The notes under the pieces are model-generated. The model saw only the letters and a list, made by a program, of their open reading frames with translations, ran no database searches and was not told where the DNA came from. DNA of 64,000 nt from the NCBI GenBank assembly GCA_013115135.1, contig JABANP010000179.1, positions 1-64,000 of the forward strand. The letters run 5' to 3'. The translations under genes and the position numbers were made by a program. Of this stretch, positions 1 to 10,171 are shown one piece after another. Every line of letters starts with the position of its first letter. Positions within the stretch are counted from its first letter, which is position 1. Source of the stretch: Perkinsus olseni. Its lineage: Eukaryota > Perkinsozoa > Perkinsida > Perkinsidae.

Positions 1-1
1 G

Positions 2-106
2 CATCGAGTGTTGGACCTCGCCTTGACGGAGAGTGGAGACCTCAGCCGAAGCCTCGACGACGAGACCGACCTGCCTGTGCCCCCGGCGTCCCCAGCGAAC
101 AAGTGA
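2..106 (+). CDS. 3' end of a gene running in from the left
   Basis: An open frame enters at base 2 and ends at TGA 104-106, giving 34 residues. They are acidic and Ser/Pro-rich, ending DLPVPPASPANK. The composition looks like a disordered protein tail, and the other two forward frames look random. There is no domain to identify. It could also be a chance open frame, since only 105 bases are visible. Confidence 0.35.
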   Translation, partial: HRVLDLALTESGDLSRSLDDETDLPVPPASPANK

Positions 107-949
107 CCATGCTGTGTGTTACATGTATGTTGATGGTTCGATCTTTCCCACCCTCTGACTCAGAGTCTCTGAGATGCGTTCTTCGCTGAGTGTAATCCCC
201 TTGTTCCTTTATACGGCTGAGAGTCGACGTTGCCGTGTGTGTGAAGACCAACACCGACAGTACGACAGCCGTACTACGGCTTCGTTAGACTACCACTAGT
301 TAACTCCCACGGGCGAGGTGTTTTCGTTTTGTCGCGGCAGCTGGGCCACGACAAGGGTGAATGTCACATGAAGTGTGCTCCAATGTAGCCGAAGGAGCGA
401 CCCGAACGGCCAGCAGGCCACCGACCTGTGAGGATTCACGGACCAGATCCGAGCTAGATTCGTACGAGGAACAGAAAGGTTCTTGAACGGTTACAGCGGT
501 TGACGGCACCATGTGCACCGCTTTGGTCGCATCTTACTAATTCTGCATTCAAATGACACCAAGTTCCGTGGTGCCATCTTCGTACAAAATGTTCGGCAGA
601 TCTACGATTGAATCATTCTCGTACTTCACGCCCAGATTTACTCGAACGCAAGTAGAAATGGAACCTTAGATATAAGCAGTATAGCTGAAGCAAACGCTGC
701 TCCTGGACGCTGTTCTCAGACGACGAAGCCGCCTGAGATTCTCAGGCTGAGAACACGACGTCGTGTGAGCATCGATGCTAATGAATAATCAACAATCTGA
801 TAATACGAGCCATGCGACACACCCAGAAAAATGAGGCTCGGTAGAAAACCAAAAAACCGACCCGAGACCCCTTAGTTCGGAATCGCTATATCGGAATCGT
901 GTGAAGAGTTTACCTGGAAACGAACCTGTAGTTGAACGAGTAAAAAAGT
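107..949. other. intergenic stretch with a diverged repeat copy
   Basis: No convincing gene is seen. Bases 413-458 resemble 3391-3436, which lies just upstream of the secreted-protein gene at 2855-3316. This may be the leftover upstream region of a lost third family member. The rest shows short open frames only. Confidence 0.4.
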
Positions 950-1387
950 CTACCTCCCCATGGTGGAGGAGGGATCGAGCCTGTAGGCGGTGTATCCTTG
1001 TCGCCAGTGTATCCAGATCACCTTGTCGTCATTGTCGAAGATGAGTTTTTTGAGGGTCTTCCTGGACTCGTGCCTTTTGAAGAAGGCCATGTGGCGAGCC
1101 ACTTCCACGTGAACATCGCGTGGACGGATGAACCGTCGGGTGAGGGTGTAGAAAGCATGAAGGTCAGTAGGAGGACCAACATCGTTGACCACGGTGAACG
1201 TGATCTTACAGTCACCCTTCTGGGACAGGCCGAACTGCAGGGTTCTGATAGGCGGCGTGAAGTCGGCCGAACCCTCCACCGAGGTGTCCAACTCGTAACG
1301 ACCAAACAGACATCCCGGACACGACGTCCCTCCATACGAAGTCAGAATACAGATCACCGCGACGATGAGTTTAAGGAGGGAAGACAT
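950..1387 (-). CDS. small secreted protein, CPGCL family, copy A
   Basis: An uninterrupted 145-residue frame. Residues 1-22 form a signal peptide (hydrophobic stretch LLKLIVAVICILTSYGG). The mature protein opens with SCPGCLFGRYELD, followed by a region rich in beta-strand-forming residues and a basic C-terminal block (RKTLKKLIF, then WRQGYTAYRL). The neighbour at 2855-3316 shares the same order of motifs (SCPGCL-GY, GDC, TLKKL, HWR-GYA-YRL), so the two are tandem paralogues on the same strand. The shared conserved pattern shows this is a real gene. No known domain is recognised and the function is unknown. A secreted lineage-specific protein is the inference. Confidence 0.8.
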   Translation of the reverse strand: MSSLLKLIVAVICILTSYGGTSCPGCLFGRYELDTSVEGSADFTPPIRTLQFGLSQKGDCKITFTVVNDVGPPTDLHAFYTLTRRFIRPRDVHVEVARHMAFFKRHESRKTLKKLIFDNDDKVIWIHWRQGYTAYRLDPSSTMGR

Positions 1388-2854
1388 GTCTAAGTGACGA
1401 ACTGAACAGTGAAGATGAAGCCGTGGAAGCAGTACGGAAACGCAACCGGCGAGCTGGACTGTTGACCATGCGACTATTCACGAGCGAGATGGGAGGCCTG
1501 CAGCCTCTTCATAATCGCCTCCACCTTTCAAAAACTCTATGCTTCGCGGATGGCGAGGATGTAGCACGGGAAGCGGACACCGTGTCGCGGCGACTGCGAG
1601 GAACGGCGGCCCGGGTGACGCCAACCATAGCGTGATCTGTGAGATTGGGCGCATAGGCGTGTTGCGCTCCCACGCGTGCTCTGGTCTCGTTCTGATGGGA
1701 TACGGACCCGTCTGTCGCTCGATGCACTGGCAGCAGCATGTTCCACCCACGAGAGGCGTAGTGATAGTCACGCGGAGGGTCAGCGAGAGTGGAACTGGAC
1801 CGGCAGAGGTCTAGCGCAACAATTGAGGTTTGCGAGGTCAACGTGCTTCAAGCTATGGCTACCCAGCTTGGCACCGAAAGGAATGAGTAAACATGGATAA
1901 ACTTAACTCGCGGATGGACGCTCGATACAGCTCTCCGCTCCCTGAACGTGAAGGTAGGGTGTAACAATTCGCTGGCTCGGCCCTTACGGACACGGAACTT
2001 CGTAATTCCGGTGGTATCCTGCTGAATAAAGACCAACGGGTTCTCAACACTTGAGAAGCCATCACAGACATCACAGTCTTCTCCACTGATTCTACTCAAC
2101 CTCTGCATCGCACGAATTTCATAGTCGATGCTACAAAGGAGCTGGCCGGGAATGTGGAGGTCGCCAAACAGAAACAGCAATGAAATAGTGATCGACATCG
2201 CCAGCTACGTCCGCGCGGCAATTGTGGGCTACTTCACCTCAGCCTTCTATCTTCTCCTGAGAGTATTCCTTTCTATGGCTTGACCCGGCTAGCCGTGGGC
2301 CAGAACACCATAACGAGGCCGATATGTTGCCCAACCACAGCGTGTAAGCATGCTATGCTCGGGTTAATGATAAGAGCAGTGCTGGCCCAGCAACTCCTAC
2401 TGAACTCTGACACAACAATGAAGACGCGCTGAAACTCGCGTACCCTCGTGTGAGCAGTACAGTTACGTCTGGGAGTGGAACCACGGACGATAATTCTACA
2501 AAGGCTCCAGCTAGTACACGTGAAAACAATCTTGTGATGAAAATAACCTATCCAATGAGGGCCCTGCAGGCCGACTTGAGGCCGGGCATCATCATTGATG
2601 GAATGGGAATGAAGACCATGCTAATAACAGTCCCTCAACACCTGATACTAGTGATCGAGGGTGAGGTAGCAGGCATAAACGGAGAGCAGTAATGCACCGG
2701 CTAAGCCGATTGAGATACTCTTAAAAGTACTTCACTCTCCTTGGTCGCAGCCGGCCATCATTGACAGCCGGGAACGAATGAAAACTGGCTAGGGGGTCGG
2801 TCGAATGCGAGCGTGCACGAGCATCATGCGTTCGACGGAGGGAAAAGTCTACCT
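1388..2854. other. spacer between the two secreted-protein paralogues
   Basis: No gene can be supported. A minus-strand frame at 1848-2198 (116 residues) starts with a hydrophobic run, but it has no recognisable motif and does not resemble the CPGCL family. It may be a gene remnant. The remaining frames are short and mutually overlapping. Confidence 0.4.
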
Positions 2855-3316
2855 TCACCCGAGGAGGTGCTGAGGTATCGAGGAGGTATTGAGTCGGTAA
2901 GGAGCGTATCCCTTCCGCCAATGCATGAGGACCACTTTCTTTGCATCGCTTTCGGCGAAGAGAAGCTTCTTGAGGGTCCTCTTGGACTCGAACTTGCGGA
3001 AGTCAGCTACGAAGGGAGCTGCGATGGTTCGAGTAGAGTGGAGGCGTATGTTGTGTCGTCTATTCAGCGTGTACAGAGACCGAAGCTTGCTTGAACTGCC
3101 ATCTTCCTTCACCAGAGTGAATATCGCCCTACAGTCGCCCCCGTGTGAAAGGTCGAACTTAATAGCACTGACTGGAGGCGTAAAGGGTTTTATCAGTTTC
3201 ACCGCCGTGTGGTCGAGGACGTACTCACCATAAAGGCATCCCGGACACGATGGTCTACTAGAGGAGGGTAGAAAGCAGAGTACCAAGGCGACCAAGAGAT
3301 GAGCAAGAAGCTTCAT
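2855..3316 (-). CDS. small secreted protein, CPGCL family, copy B
   Basis: An uninterrupted 153-residue frame with an N-terminal signal peptide (MKLLAHLLVALVLCFLPSSS), then SCPGCLYGEYVLD, a central GDCRAIFTLV segment, and the basic tail RTLKKLLF followed by HWRKGYAPYRL. It matches copy A at 950-1387 in motif order, spacing and length, while most intervening residues differ. That suggests an old duplication with selection on the shared positions. Three cysteines are shared, two in CPGC and one in GDC, so one disulphide plus a free thiol or a dimer is possible. Function is unknown. Confidence 0.82.
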   Translation of the reverse strand: MKLLAHLLVALVLCFLPSSSRPSCPGCLYGEYVLDHTAVKLIKPFTPPVSAIKFDLSHGGDCRAIFTLVKEDGSSSKLRSLYTLNRRHNIRLHSTRTIAAPFVADFRKFESKRTLKKLLFAESDAKKVVLMHWRKGYAPYRLNTSSIPQHLLG

Positions 3317-3390
3317 GGCTACTCAGATGAAGAGCTGAGCAACAATGCTGAAGGAATGAGTCGAATAACGACCAGACGTAACACAAGAAC

Positions 3391-3436
3391 TCAGCGGGTC
3401 GCCGACCTGAGAGGATTTACGGACTAGATCCGGAGG
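3391..3436. repeat. diverged copy of the 413-458 segment
   Basis: This segment, upstream of copy B of the secreted-protein pair, aligns with 413-458 over about 45 bases. Both contain GCCGACCT or ACCGACCT, then GAGGATT, ACGGAC and AGATCCG in the same order and spacing. It may be a promoter element duplicated with the gene. Confidence 0.55.
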
Positions 3437-3944
3437 AACTAGCTTTCTCACTGCGACCCTGACCTAACGTGAACGTCGTACACGCGAAGCGTGACGCGCA
3501 GAGAGCGAGGTGATGCGTCTGCCCTAGCGCGATCGATGTAGGGCGTCGTCGGCGAGGTTCGGGGTGTTCAGTAAACCTATTCATATATATTTCGGAATAG
3601 CGGGCTGTTCAATAAACCGTTCCTGAGTTTCAGGAACGTTCCCAGGAACGAGAATGCACAAATCTTGTTCAAAAAACGCACGCTAGGAACGTTCCTAGGA
3701 ACATTCCCAGGAACGTGCCCAGGAATGTTCATAAGACGTTGAGCACGTTCCCGAACACGTTCCCAGGAACGTAAATTTCAGGAACAGTCTCACCGTGTCT
3801 GAGAGTTTTGTGGCGCGTGACACTCTCTCGGATTTCGTCCTCACAGACTGGTTCGGCCCCCGGGATGGTGTCAGCGAGACTCGCCACCGACCGCTGCCCT
3901 CTGCTGCTAGTACTGCCCTCACCATTCTTAACATTTCTGAGGGC

Positions 3945-4030
3945 TTGTCTATTGTCAGGGGTCGAACCCGGGTCACCAGGGTGGTAGTCAGCCGCTCTAC
4001 GTACTGAACTAAATTCGCCGGGCTCCCGCG
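3945..4030 (-). repeat. tRNA-like segment inside the element
   Basis: The minus strand reads TAGTTCAGTACGTAGAGC, like a tRNA D-arm and A box. About 35 bases later comes GGGTTCGACCCC, like a B box and T-arm. The anticodon stem does not pair and the acceptor stem is absent, so it is not a working tRNA gene. It is probably a SINE-like, tRNA-derived module. Confidence 0.5.
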
Positions 4031-4295
4031 AAGTTCAAAGTCCTCTTTGGACTTGCTTGTCATAGCGGAGCGGAGCGCGGTTCACGCCCTAGGAACGTTC
4101 CTGGGGCACGTTCTTCAAGAACGTGTTTGATGAACATGCCTGGAGTTCATGCCCAGGCACGTTCCCGAAACTTTCCAGGAACGTATTTATTGAACACAAT
4201 CTCAGGAACGTTCTTCAAGAACGTTCCTGGGAACGAACTCGCGCTTGTCTATTGAACAGCCCGTAAGGACGGCCAATATCGAATGCCCGAGGTAC

Positions 4296-4376
4296 AGAGA
4301 CAATCCCTAGCGAGGATCGAACCTGGGCGGTACGAGTGGCGAAGCAACCGTCTAACGCACTAGACTACTTGAATGA
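4296..4376 (-). repeat. second tRNA-like segment
   Basis: The minus strand carries AGTCTAGTGCGTTAGACG, resembling a D-arm, and then CAGGTTCGATCCTCGC, resembling a T-arm. The spacing is tRNA-like, but the anticodon stem is not paired. It lies between the inner and outer inverted ends of the nested element. Confidence 0.45.
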
Positions 4377-4516
4377 AGTTTGCCCGAGTTGTGTTACAAG
4401 TTACAACTTGTAACCTAGCGAAACCTTTTCTCGAGCGGCGTGCGCATCGGATAGAACGGACTAGTCCTGGAATAGGTTTGAAATAGGTTTTGCCTAAGTT
4501 TACTGAACAGCCCGGT

Positions 4517-5338
4517 TGACTCGTCGCGGAGCGCCAGACATGGCGCGCGGTCGGGCAATTTTTACGACCGGGTCTTCGAAGAGCCAATATTGTTATAGGA
4601 CAAAGTATAGGGAAGGGAAACACCGACATGACAGAGATGATGTGGTCTTTACGAAAGTGAATATCACATCTTGCTGTTCCTCGACTGCCATAACTCAACA
4701 GATGGAGCTTTTAGGGGGTGAGTAGCTGGTGTTGTTAGGGGAATACCACTCCATACGCAACTCAGCATCAACAGTAAGTGTACAGCTGAGCTACGATAAA
4801 CTGGGTAAAGCCGTCATTAAGCAGCCTCGCGCATCATACGACGCGGAAGTGGGCGACGCTTGTTTGCTGCAGCAGCATGGCCGTCTGCTTCCATCGTTAA
4901 AGTCGACAGCAATCTGTCTCATGACCCTTCGGCTATTCGTTGCTTCTATACGTTTGACTGCCTCTGCGTTGAACTTCATCCCCGTCGAGTTGAATGGAGC
5001 GTTGGGTGACTCTTGACGAGGTGCCCCTGGTAGTTTCTACTTGGTATTACTGAGTCAGGTCGCGGCTTGAAACTTGTGCGTCCGTGCTCTGACTTGAGAT
5101 TTTCAATCTCCACAGTCTGGCTGTTGCAGAAAAGTGACTCAATGGTCCATGACGTATACCGCGTAGGAAGGAGCCATTACCGCTCCTTCCCCAACAATCA
5201 GCGTCATCAGTTATAGGAACATGCCCTGTTTTCCGATTGGTTGTTTTACCATTTTTCTATCAGTATTATGCCGTTGACACCGCGAGGCGATCACAATCCT
5301 GACCCGGTACGTCTGTACCGAAGTGCCATACAACTCAG
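4517..5338. other. no identified gene; 5' region of the kinase-subunit gene
   Basis: A 95-residue forward frame at 4729-5016 has no recognisable motif. This stretch should hold the N-terminal docking/dimerisation exon of the cAMP-kinase regulatory subunit that follows, but I cannot place it. Confidence 0.4.
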
Positions 5339-6469
5339 CTCTCACGTGCTCAGACTGCAAGTGTCCGTTCACGCCGAGCGGGGGTCTCGGCCGAAAGCGT
5401 GCCTTCCGCGTCCGCACAGGACTGGACGAAGCCGGTGTATGAGAAGAGCGATGGGGAGAAAGAAATGCTCAGGGAGATAATACAGAGCAACCAGCGTCTA
5501 CAAGTGACAGCCTTCCAGTAGCGGGTATCCCGCACAGCAGTCTGAACGGTCAGGTTTTCTTCGGGCACCTACAGCCGAGTGCTGTTGATGACGTCATTAT
5601 GGCGATGGTGGGTTCGCCGACCATCTACTGTTGGGTACTGTCGCCCCTCTTCAGTATCCCAAAACGGTCCCCGCGGGCTCTGATGTCATCGTGCAAGGGG
5701 ATGTTGGTGATGCTTGCTACATCGTATCGGAGGGGTCGCTAGAGGTCTTCGTCAAACGTGACCCCAGTGAGAGCGGCAAGGGTGGAAAAGTAGTCGCACG
5801 CCTCGGAGAGGCCCGCTTGATTTCATTCGAAGGTGATGGACCTCGGCCCTGGCTCCCTCTTCGGCGAGCTGGCCCTGCTCTACAATGCGCCCCGTGCAGC
5901 TACTGTGTCGTGCACCACAGAAGTGAAGGTGATTATCTCATCGTTGATCGACTGTTAACGGTTCTGTTCGGACAGCTCTGGGGTCTGGATTCTGACAGCT
6001 TCCGTATGATGCTGCGTACAGCGGACGCTGCCTCTCCGAAAGAGAACGAAGACTTCGTCGAGGCGTGCCCGGCCTTTGCGATTTTGAACAGGTAGTGCAC
6101 GCTTAGCCGGTCTGCGAGTAGACCTGCTAGTCAGGTACGAAAAGTCCGAGCTGGCGAGCAAGCTTCAGAGGGACTTATTCGACGCTGACGAGGTTATCTG
6201 TGACGAAGGAGACGAGGCAGAAGGGGCCTTCATCTTGGAAGATGGCGTGGCCGTGGCCCTCGATGAGGACGGGAAGGTCGTATTATCCCGTATAGCAGTG
6301 ATAGGAGAGGGCAGGGCTGTTGTAGGAACTGTACCGCTATAGCGACAGTGGCTGTATCTTTGGGGAAGTTGCTCTACTTAATGGGGACCTCAAGCGTACT
6401 GCTACACTGAAGGCTGCTGGACAGGGATGCTCAGTCTTCGTAGTGGATGTGGATACGTTCAACACGTAG
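5339..6469 (+). CDS. cAMP-dependent protein kinase regulatory subunit (5' incomplete)
   Basis: Probable exons are 5339-5503, 5554-5607, 5655-5792, 5833-5928 and 5976-6091, then 6121 onward. Exon 1 carries the pseudosubstrate inhibitor RRAGVSAE, the hallmark of regulatory subunits, followed by a PVYEKS linker. The first cyclic-nucleotide-binding domain shows FGELALLYNAPRAATV, the phosphate-binding cassette with its Glu and Arg, then the hinge WGLDSDSFRMML. The second domain shows IFGEVALLNGDLKRTATL, also with Glu and Arg. The protein would bind and inhibit the kinase catalytic subunit until cAMP arrives. Introns of 40-50 bases join the early exons in phase. The junction near 6092-6121 and the intron near 6289-6349 do not keep phase with canonical sites, so either the sequence has small errors or the gene is decaying. 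The N-terminal dimerisation exon is not found. Confidence 0.75.
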
Positions 6470-7274
6470 GGCGTCCCTGGGCTTTACTACGTCTTTCGAC
6501 CAGCCGTCCATTTGGGATGTCGTTCGCTCCGTTCTGAAAGCTACGATTTGAAAGAAAAGCGGTATCTGGGATCTGGGTGAACTTCACTGTTCACGACTGG
6601 GCGGCCGTTCTGCGCAGATATGGGATATTCACGGCAGCGAAGCTCTATGCGCATCTGAGGTTGATGCTTGTTCTGTTCAGACTGCTGAGGCCCCTCCACG
6701 CTGAGCTGCAGTCGAAGGCCTCGAAGTACGTCTACAGACCTGTTTGAACGACTCTCTCTGGAGGAGCATGTCCGTGCTTGCGACTCTTGTTGATGACACT
6801 TCCCGAGCTGTTGAGTTCAGTCCCTTCAATAACCTTGCCTCAATAGAGTTTTACTGCTAGGGCTTTATGGACTACTACAGGGGAGTATCTTTGCGGGAGG
6901 AGGTCACCCCTTCGACCAGGTCGACCTACATGGGCACGCGTGAAGATTGGGTGCCTCCTCGGCAGCAGCACCTCGAACGGAAGAGGCACGGCCGCTTACC
7001 CTAGTCCGGCGAAGATGATGCAGGGAAGTCGAAATGGGAGTAGCGTGTTTAGCCCGGATAAGGGGGGTCGTTACATCACTACGAAAAAGGTAGGCTTTTT
7101 GACTGCGGGTGGGTGATGGTATTCTTAGGTACCTTTCGGGTCGAACGCTGCTAGTCACGGCAGGAGTCACGCACAGTCTCATCATCAGACTCGCCATCAT
7201 CGGTACTCCTCTCCGTCCGACCGTCGAATGTAGTGGTGGGGAGGGATCACGATTCGTGCTGGGCCATTCATGAG
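6470..7274. other. unassigned stretch downstream of the kinase subunit
   Basis: The segment 6490-6571 reads as a possible alternative C-terminal exon of the kinase subunit. Beyond it no frame is convincing on the plus strand. The minus strand at 7100-7210 contains an acidic segment (DDGESDDETVRDS) that could belong to the minus-strand candidate at 7275-7730. Confidence 0.3.
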
Positions 7275-7730
7275 CTACAGGAAGGCCCGCGGAAGATCTG
7301 TGCGGTGCTGGACTAGGTTCGGACGGAACGGTAGTCCATCGCCTCCAGCCAGCTCGGGTGCGCGCCCTTCTGTCTCGACGGGGGAGTTGAAGACGCTGAA
7401 GACGAGTCTTACTCTGTTGAAGAGCAAGATGAGTGCCACTGCTCCGGGCAACAATGTAGCTAGGTAGTAGCCTCTCTGAGATGGCCTGGCTCCATCGTAG
7501 CTAGCTAGGGTCCCAAGCCCAATAGACGACCACAACGGTGGTGCTTTCTCTGGTAGCAAGACGACTGGCGGAAACTATGGAAGAGCTCGTCGGCACTCCT
7601 CTCAACCCGGGTGGGAGCCATCCTCTTCGGTATGATAAGATTGACAGCTGTTTAGATATAGTAGAGGTACTTATAGTGATGATTCGCCGAAGGAGTGGTA
7701 TTACCAGCAAGAGCGACAGTTCGGCAGTGC
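7275..7730 (-). CDS. candidate membrane-protein gene (fragment)
   Basis: On the minus strand a clear transmembrane-like segment, GYYLATLLPGAVALILLF, is followed by a canonical GTAAGA donor site near 7407 and further hydrophilic sequence. An upstream frame to about 7710 is also open. No family was recognised and neither end is resolved. It could be part of a short split gene running towards 7100. Confidence is low because only one hydrophobic helix and one splice site support it. Confidence 0.3.
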
Positions 7731-7868
7731 AGCCTATTCACCCGAGTCGGGCGAGCACAGGTCACTTGGTCGTCGGCATCATCACAGCTCTGGTAGCCCC
7801 GAGAGCCGGCATAGGGGAGCAGTGAACTTTGCCAGGTCCGAATATTCGTGACTATGGATCAGACCAGC

Positions 7869-7926
7869 ACCGCTCCGCTAAAGAACAAGTATTTATTTGC
7901 ATTTTTCTGGCGGAGCGAAGCTCGGC
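7869..7926. repeat. short inverted repeat with GCGGAGCGAAGC motif
   Basis: ACCGCTCCGCTA (7869-7880) faces TGGCGGAGCGAAG (7909-7921) across about 28 bases. The same core occurs inverted at 8222-8237 in the next gene's intron and directly at 19051-19064. Confidence 0.5.
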
Positions 7927-7974
7927 GTATGGCAGGGTTCATCAGCCTTCGGTGAAGCTTCGGAGCGTCGAAGG

Positions 7975-8746
7975 ATGAGCGCGCCGGAAATAAAGGAGGG
8001 TGTGGTTGTTATCGGCGAGCCGGGCGTCGGGGAGTACCCCGAGGAGCAGATTAGGATGATCAGATGCCACCAATGCGGTCGAGTAGACCTCCGTACGGTC
8101 GCTGCCGTTGAAGGCGAATTCACGTTGTTTAGAGCTTCAACGAGGAATCACTGGAGAAGCACGAGCGGGTCTGTCGGAAGGTCTTCAAGGAGAAGAGGCG
8201 GGAGTAAGTCGTCATTCTACTGCTTCGCTCCGCTGCGATTTTGTCTTCGGTATTTGCTGGTGATAGGTTCGATACGGTGGCTAATCGTTTGCATGGGTTC
8301 GAGAACAAGGAGCAGTTGATAAGGAAGGCCCTGCAAGAGAAGAAGAGGGGACCTCAACGGGCAAAGCCGACGAAGTGGAAACAGCAGAGCGAGGCCTTCC
8401 GAGTAGGGGAGCCTGCACGCTTTGTGGGAGTGACTAGTCATTCAGGCGGCTATTGCATCGTGTCGGTCTTCGGACCCCTTCGCGCAGCAGATGGCTGCGG
8501 CGAAGTTCGCTGAGCTGCAGGCTGAGCATGAGCGGCAGCACATGGTGAAGTGTCCCCACTGCGGGAGGACCTTCAACGATGAAGCCTCTAAGCGACACAT
8601 ACCGATTTGCCAGAAAACCTTCGCAAATGGAGGTGGTCGGCTCTTGAAGGTAAACTTCGAAAGCGTGGGAGTTGCGATTGGAGTGGTATCAGGGTCGTGG
8701 AAGTGTCGCGCATTCTACTGCGGCTCGGCGAGACAGTCGAAGATGA
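7975..8746 (+). CDS. C2HC zinc-finger protein (ZC2HC1-like)
   Basis: Five exons keep frame exactly: 7975-8082, 8133-8203, 8267-8402, 8488-8649 and 8693-8746, with four GT-AG introns of 43-85 bases. The first finger is split by intron 1: CHQCGR, then SFNEESLEKHERVC. It fits C-x2-C-x12-H-x3-C. The linker has basic residues and the W-K-x3-E-F pattern (TKWKQQSEAF) typical of this family. The second finger is CPHCGRTFNDEASKRHIPIC, followed by the family hallmark FANGGGRLL. The family is widespread in flagellated eukaryotes and its function is poorly known. The start at 7975 (MSAPEIKEG) was chosen; an in-frame ATG at 7897 is an alternative. The complete model supports a working gene. Confidence 0.88.
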
Positions 8747-9372
8747 TGGCAGCTCGACCGTCAAGTTCAACAACGATCGGAAACCGACTAGCATATTTGG
8801 AAGACCGCGTCGAAACGTTTTAATATTTTCCTCGTCCTCGTCATTTCACGATGACCATTGCCCGTCCACTACTACGGCCTCACTGTAAAAAGTGTCCTTA
8901 TGAATTGACTCTTATGAGTCTTGGTAGGCTATCTAGTTTTGTACCACTCCTTCGCCGATTCGACCAGTGACCATTGAAGCTCTCTGCAAACGTCTTGTGA
9001 AATCTGAGGGTTGTGTATTGTCGTTGAGATAACAGCATGCGAAATGGCCGCAACGAAACCTCAGTCAACCGGCATGAATGTTGTGTTGCAAGTTCTGGAG
9101 GGGCTTAGACGACCCTAGGGAGTATCCGGGTGATGCATAAACGTTCAAAGAGGAGATCTCAGAGGCTCTGAGTCAGAGCCCTAAGCGAACCGAGGCTAAC
9201 ACTTCGTCAGATAAGCGATCAGGGTCGCGTGTGCAGCCCTTCTAGAATAAGGGCCGTTGAGTTCGGTTAACCAGGCCGGACTGGTGAGTCGAACCGCGTG
9301 GAGGCAGTACGATTGTTGTTGAATTGTCTTCACAATTTCATCAACATCATCAGCGGGAGGCCCTCTCTCCAG
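8747..9372. other. no identified gene; probable 5' exons of the next gene
   Basis: Nothing recognisable. A canonical donor GTGAGT at about 9283 and the acceptor at 9372 suggest that earlier exons of the gene ending at 9656 lie here, but their frame cannot be fixed. Confidence 0.3.
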
Positions 9373-9656
9373 GGTTGAGTCCCTGTTGGAAGAAGTCTTC
9401 AAGTTGGACCACGCCATGACCAGCGGGGAACTCCTCACAATAAGGGACATGCTGTCAGTCGACGACAACGCGTCTTGGGAGCGAGAAAAGTGAAAACCGT
9501 TTGGCGCTGGGTCGTGTCTACAGGGCCACATGCAGATACGAAGAGAGCCTGGCGGCAGTCTACGAGATGCTGAGGTTGGAGAAGGCGTATCTTAGTCGGA
9601 TGATGGAGTGTTGCCACGAGTTTGATTTGCCGAAACCGAAGCCCTGGGTAGCATGA
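9373..9656 (+). CDS. C-terminal exons of an unknown helical protein
   Basis: Two exons, 9373-9489 and 9524-9656, are joined in phase across a 34-base intron (donor GTGAAA, acceptor TACAG). They encode about 83 residues of charged, helix-forming sequence (VESLLEEVFKLDHAM, then YEESLAAVYEMLRLEKAYL) ending in PKPKPWVA and TGA at 9654-9656. The consistent phase across the intron and the heptad-like pattern argue for real coding. No family is recognised. The gene must begin further left. Confidence 0.5.
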
Positions 9657-10171
9657 GTTAATTTTATTGGGGAGATTGCTCCCCGTTGTTCAGGTTCGCA
9701 TCCACCGAGTTATTGATGCCGTCGAGGCGGACGTTCAGTGGAAGGAGAATCAACTGCTAGGTAGACTCCCTACGCCTGCTGGAGGAATCGCTACGTCTTT
9801 GCACTGTTCTCAGAATTGCCGATCAATCCCAGCGCTGATGACGTTGAGTCCCTGTGGGCGTTGTGGAGCGGCCGACCTTTCTTGGGATGCATTTGCGGCG
9901 ACGTTGGAAGCAGATTAACGTTCTTCGGTTTTGTTGCGTTATTCCGAGTACACTGCTGCTTGGCTACCTTTTCGGTTACCTTCTCCCAACTGTCAACTCA
10001 AACACCATCCTTCCGCAAGGAAATCGAGGAGCCGAGCCGCTCTCAGTGTTAGTAAAGGGGACACACTACGCACAACGCACAAATGTACAGAATAATGGCC
10101 CTGCCGAGGAGGCCTGGCCCGATGATACTGCAGGTGAAATTAGAGTCAACAGTTGTTGTACCAATTGATGG
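9657..10171. other. spacer between two convergent genes
   Basis: Overlapping forward frames (9667-9918, 9816-10052, 9854-10168) contain a fragment like PINPSADDVESLWALWSGRP, which looks protein-like. No start, splice pattern or family can be supported. Confidence 0.3.

Larger units (their letters stand above)
3558..4516. mobile_element. nested inverted-repeat element (MITE-like)
   Basis: An inner pair of inverted ends is formed by CGGGCTGTTCAATAAAC near 3600-3617 and GTCTATTGAACAGCCCG near 4246-4262, with one mismatch. An outer pair is formed by TGTTCAGTAAACCTATTC near 3564 and its inverse at about 4470-4514 (GAATAGG...GTTTACTGAACA). Inside, 3620-3790 and 4085-4235 are packed with the palindromic word GGAACGTTCC and variants, such as CCAGGAACGTTCC. 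No transposase frame is present. This looks like a non-autonomous fold-back element, with one copy inside another or a compound of two. Confidence 0.65.

Noticed and set aside
5761..5880. Apparent frameshift in the first nucleotide-binding domain of the kinase subunit
   Set aside because: A 40-base GT-AG intron (5793-5832) restores the family sequence exactly, so no shift is needed.
9196..9531. 111-residue minus-strand frame
   Set aside because: It overlaps forward exons that keep phase across an intron and have clear helical coding character.
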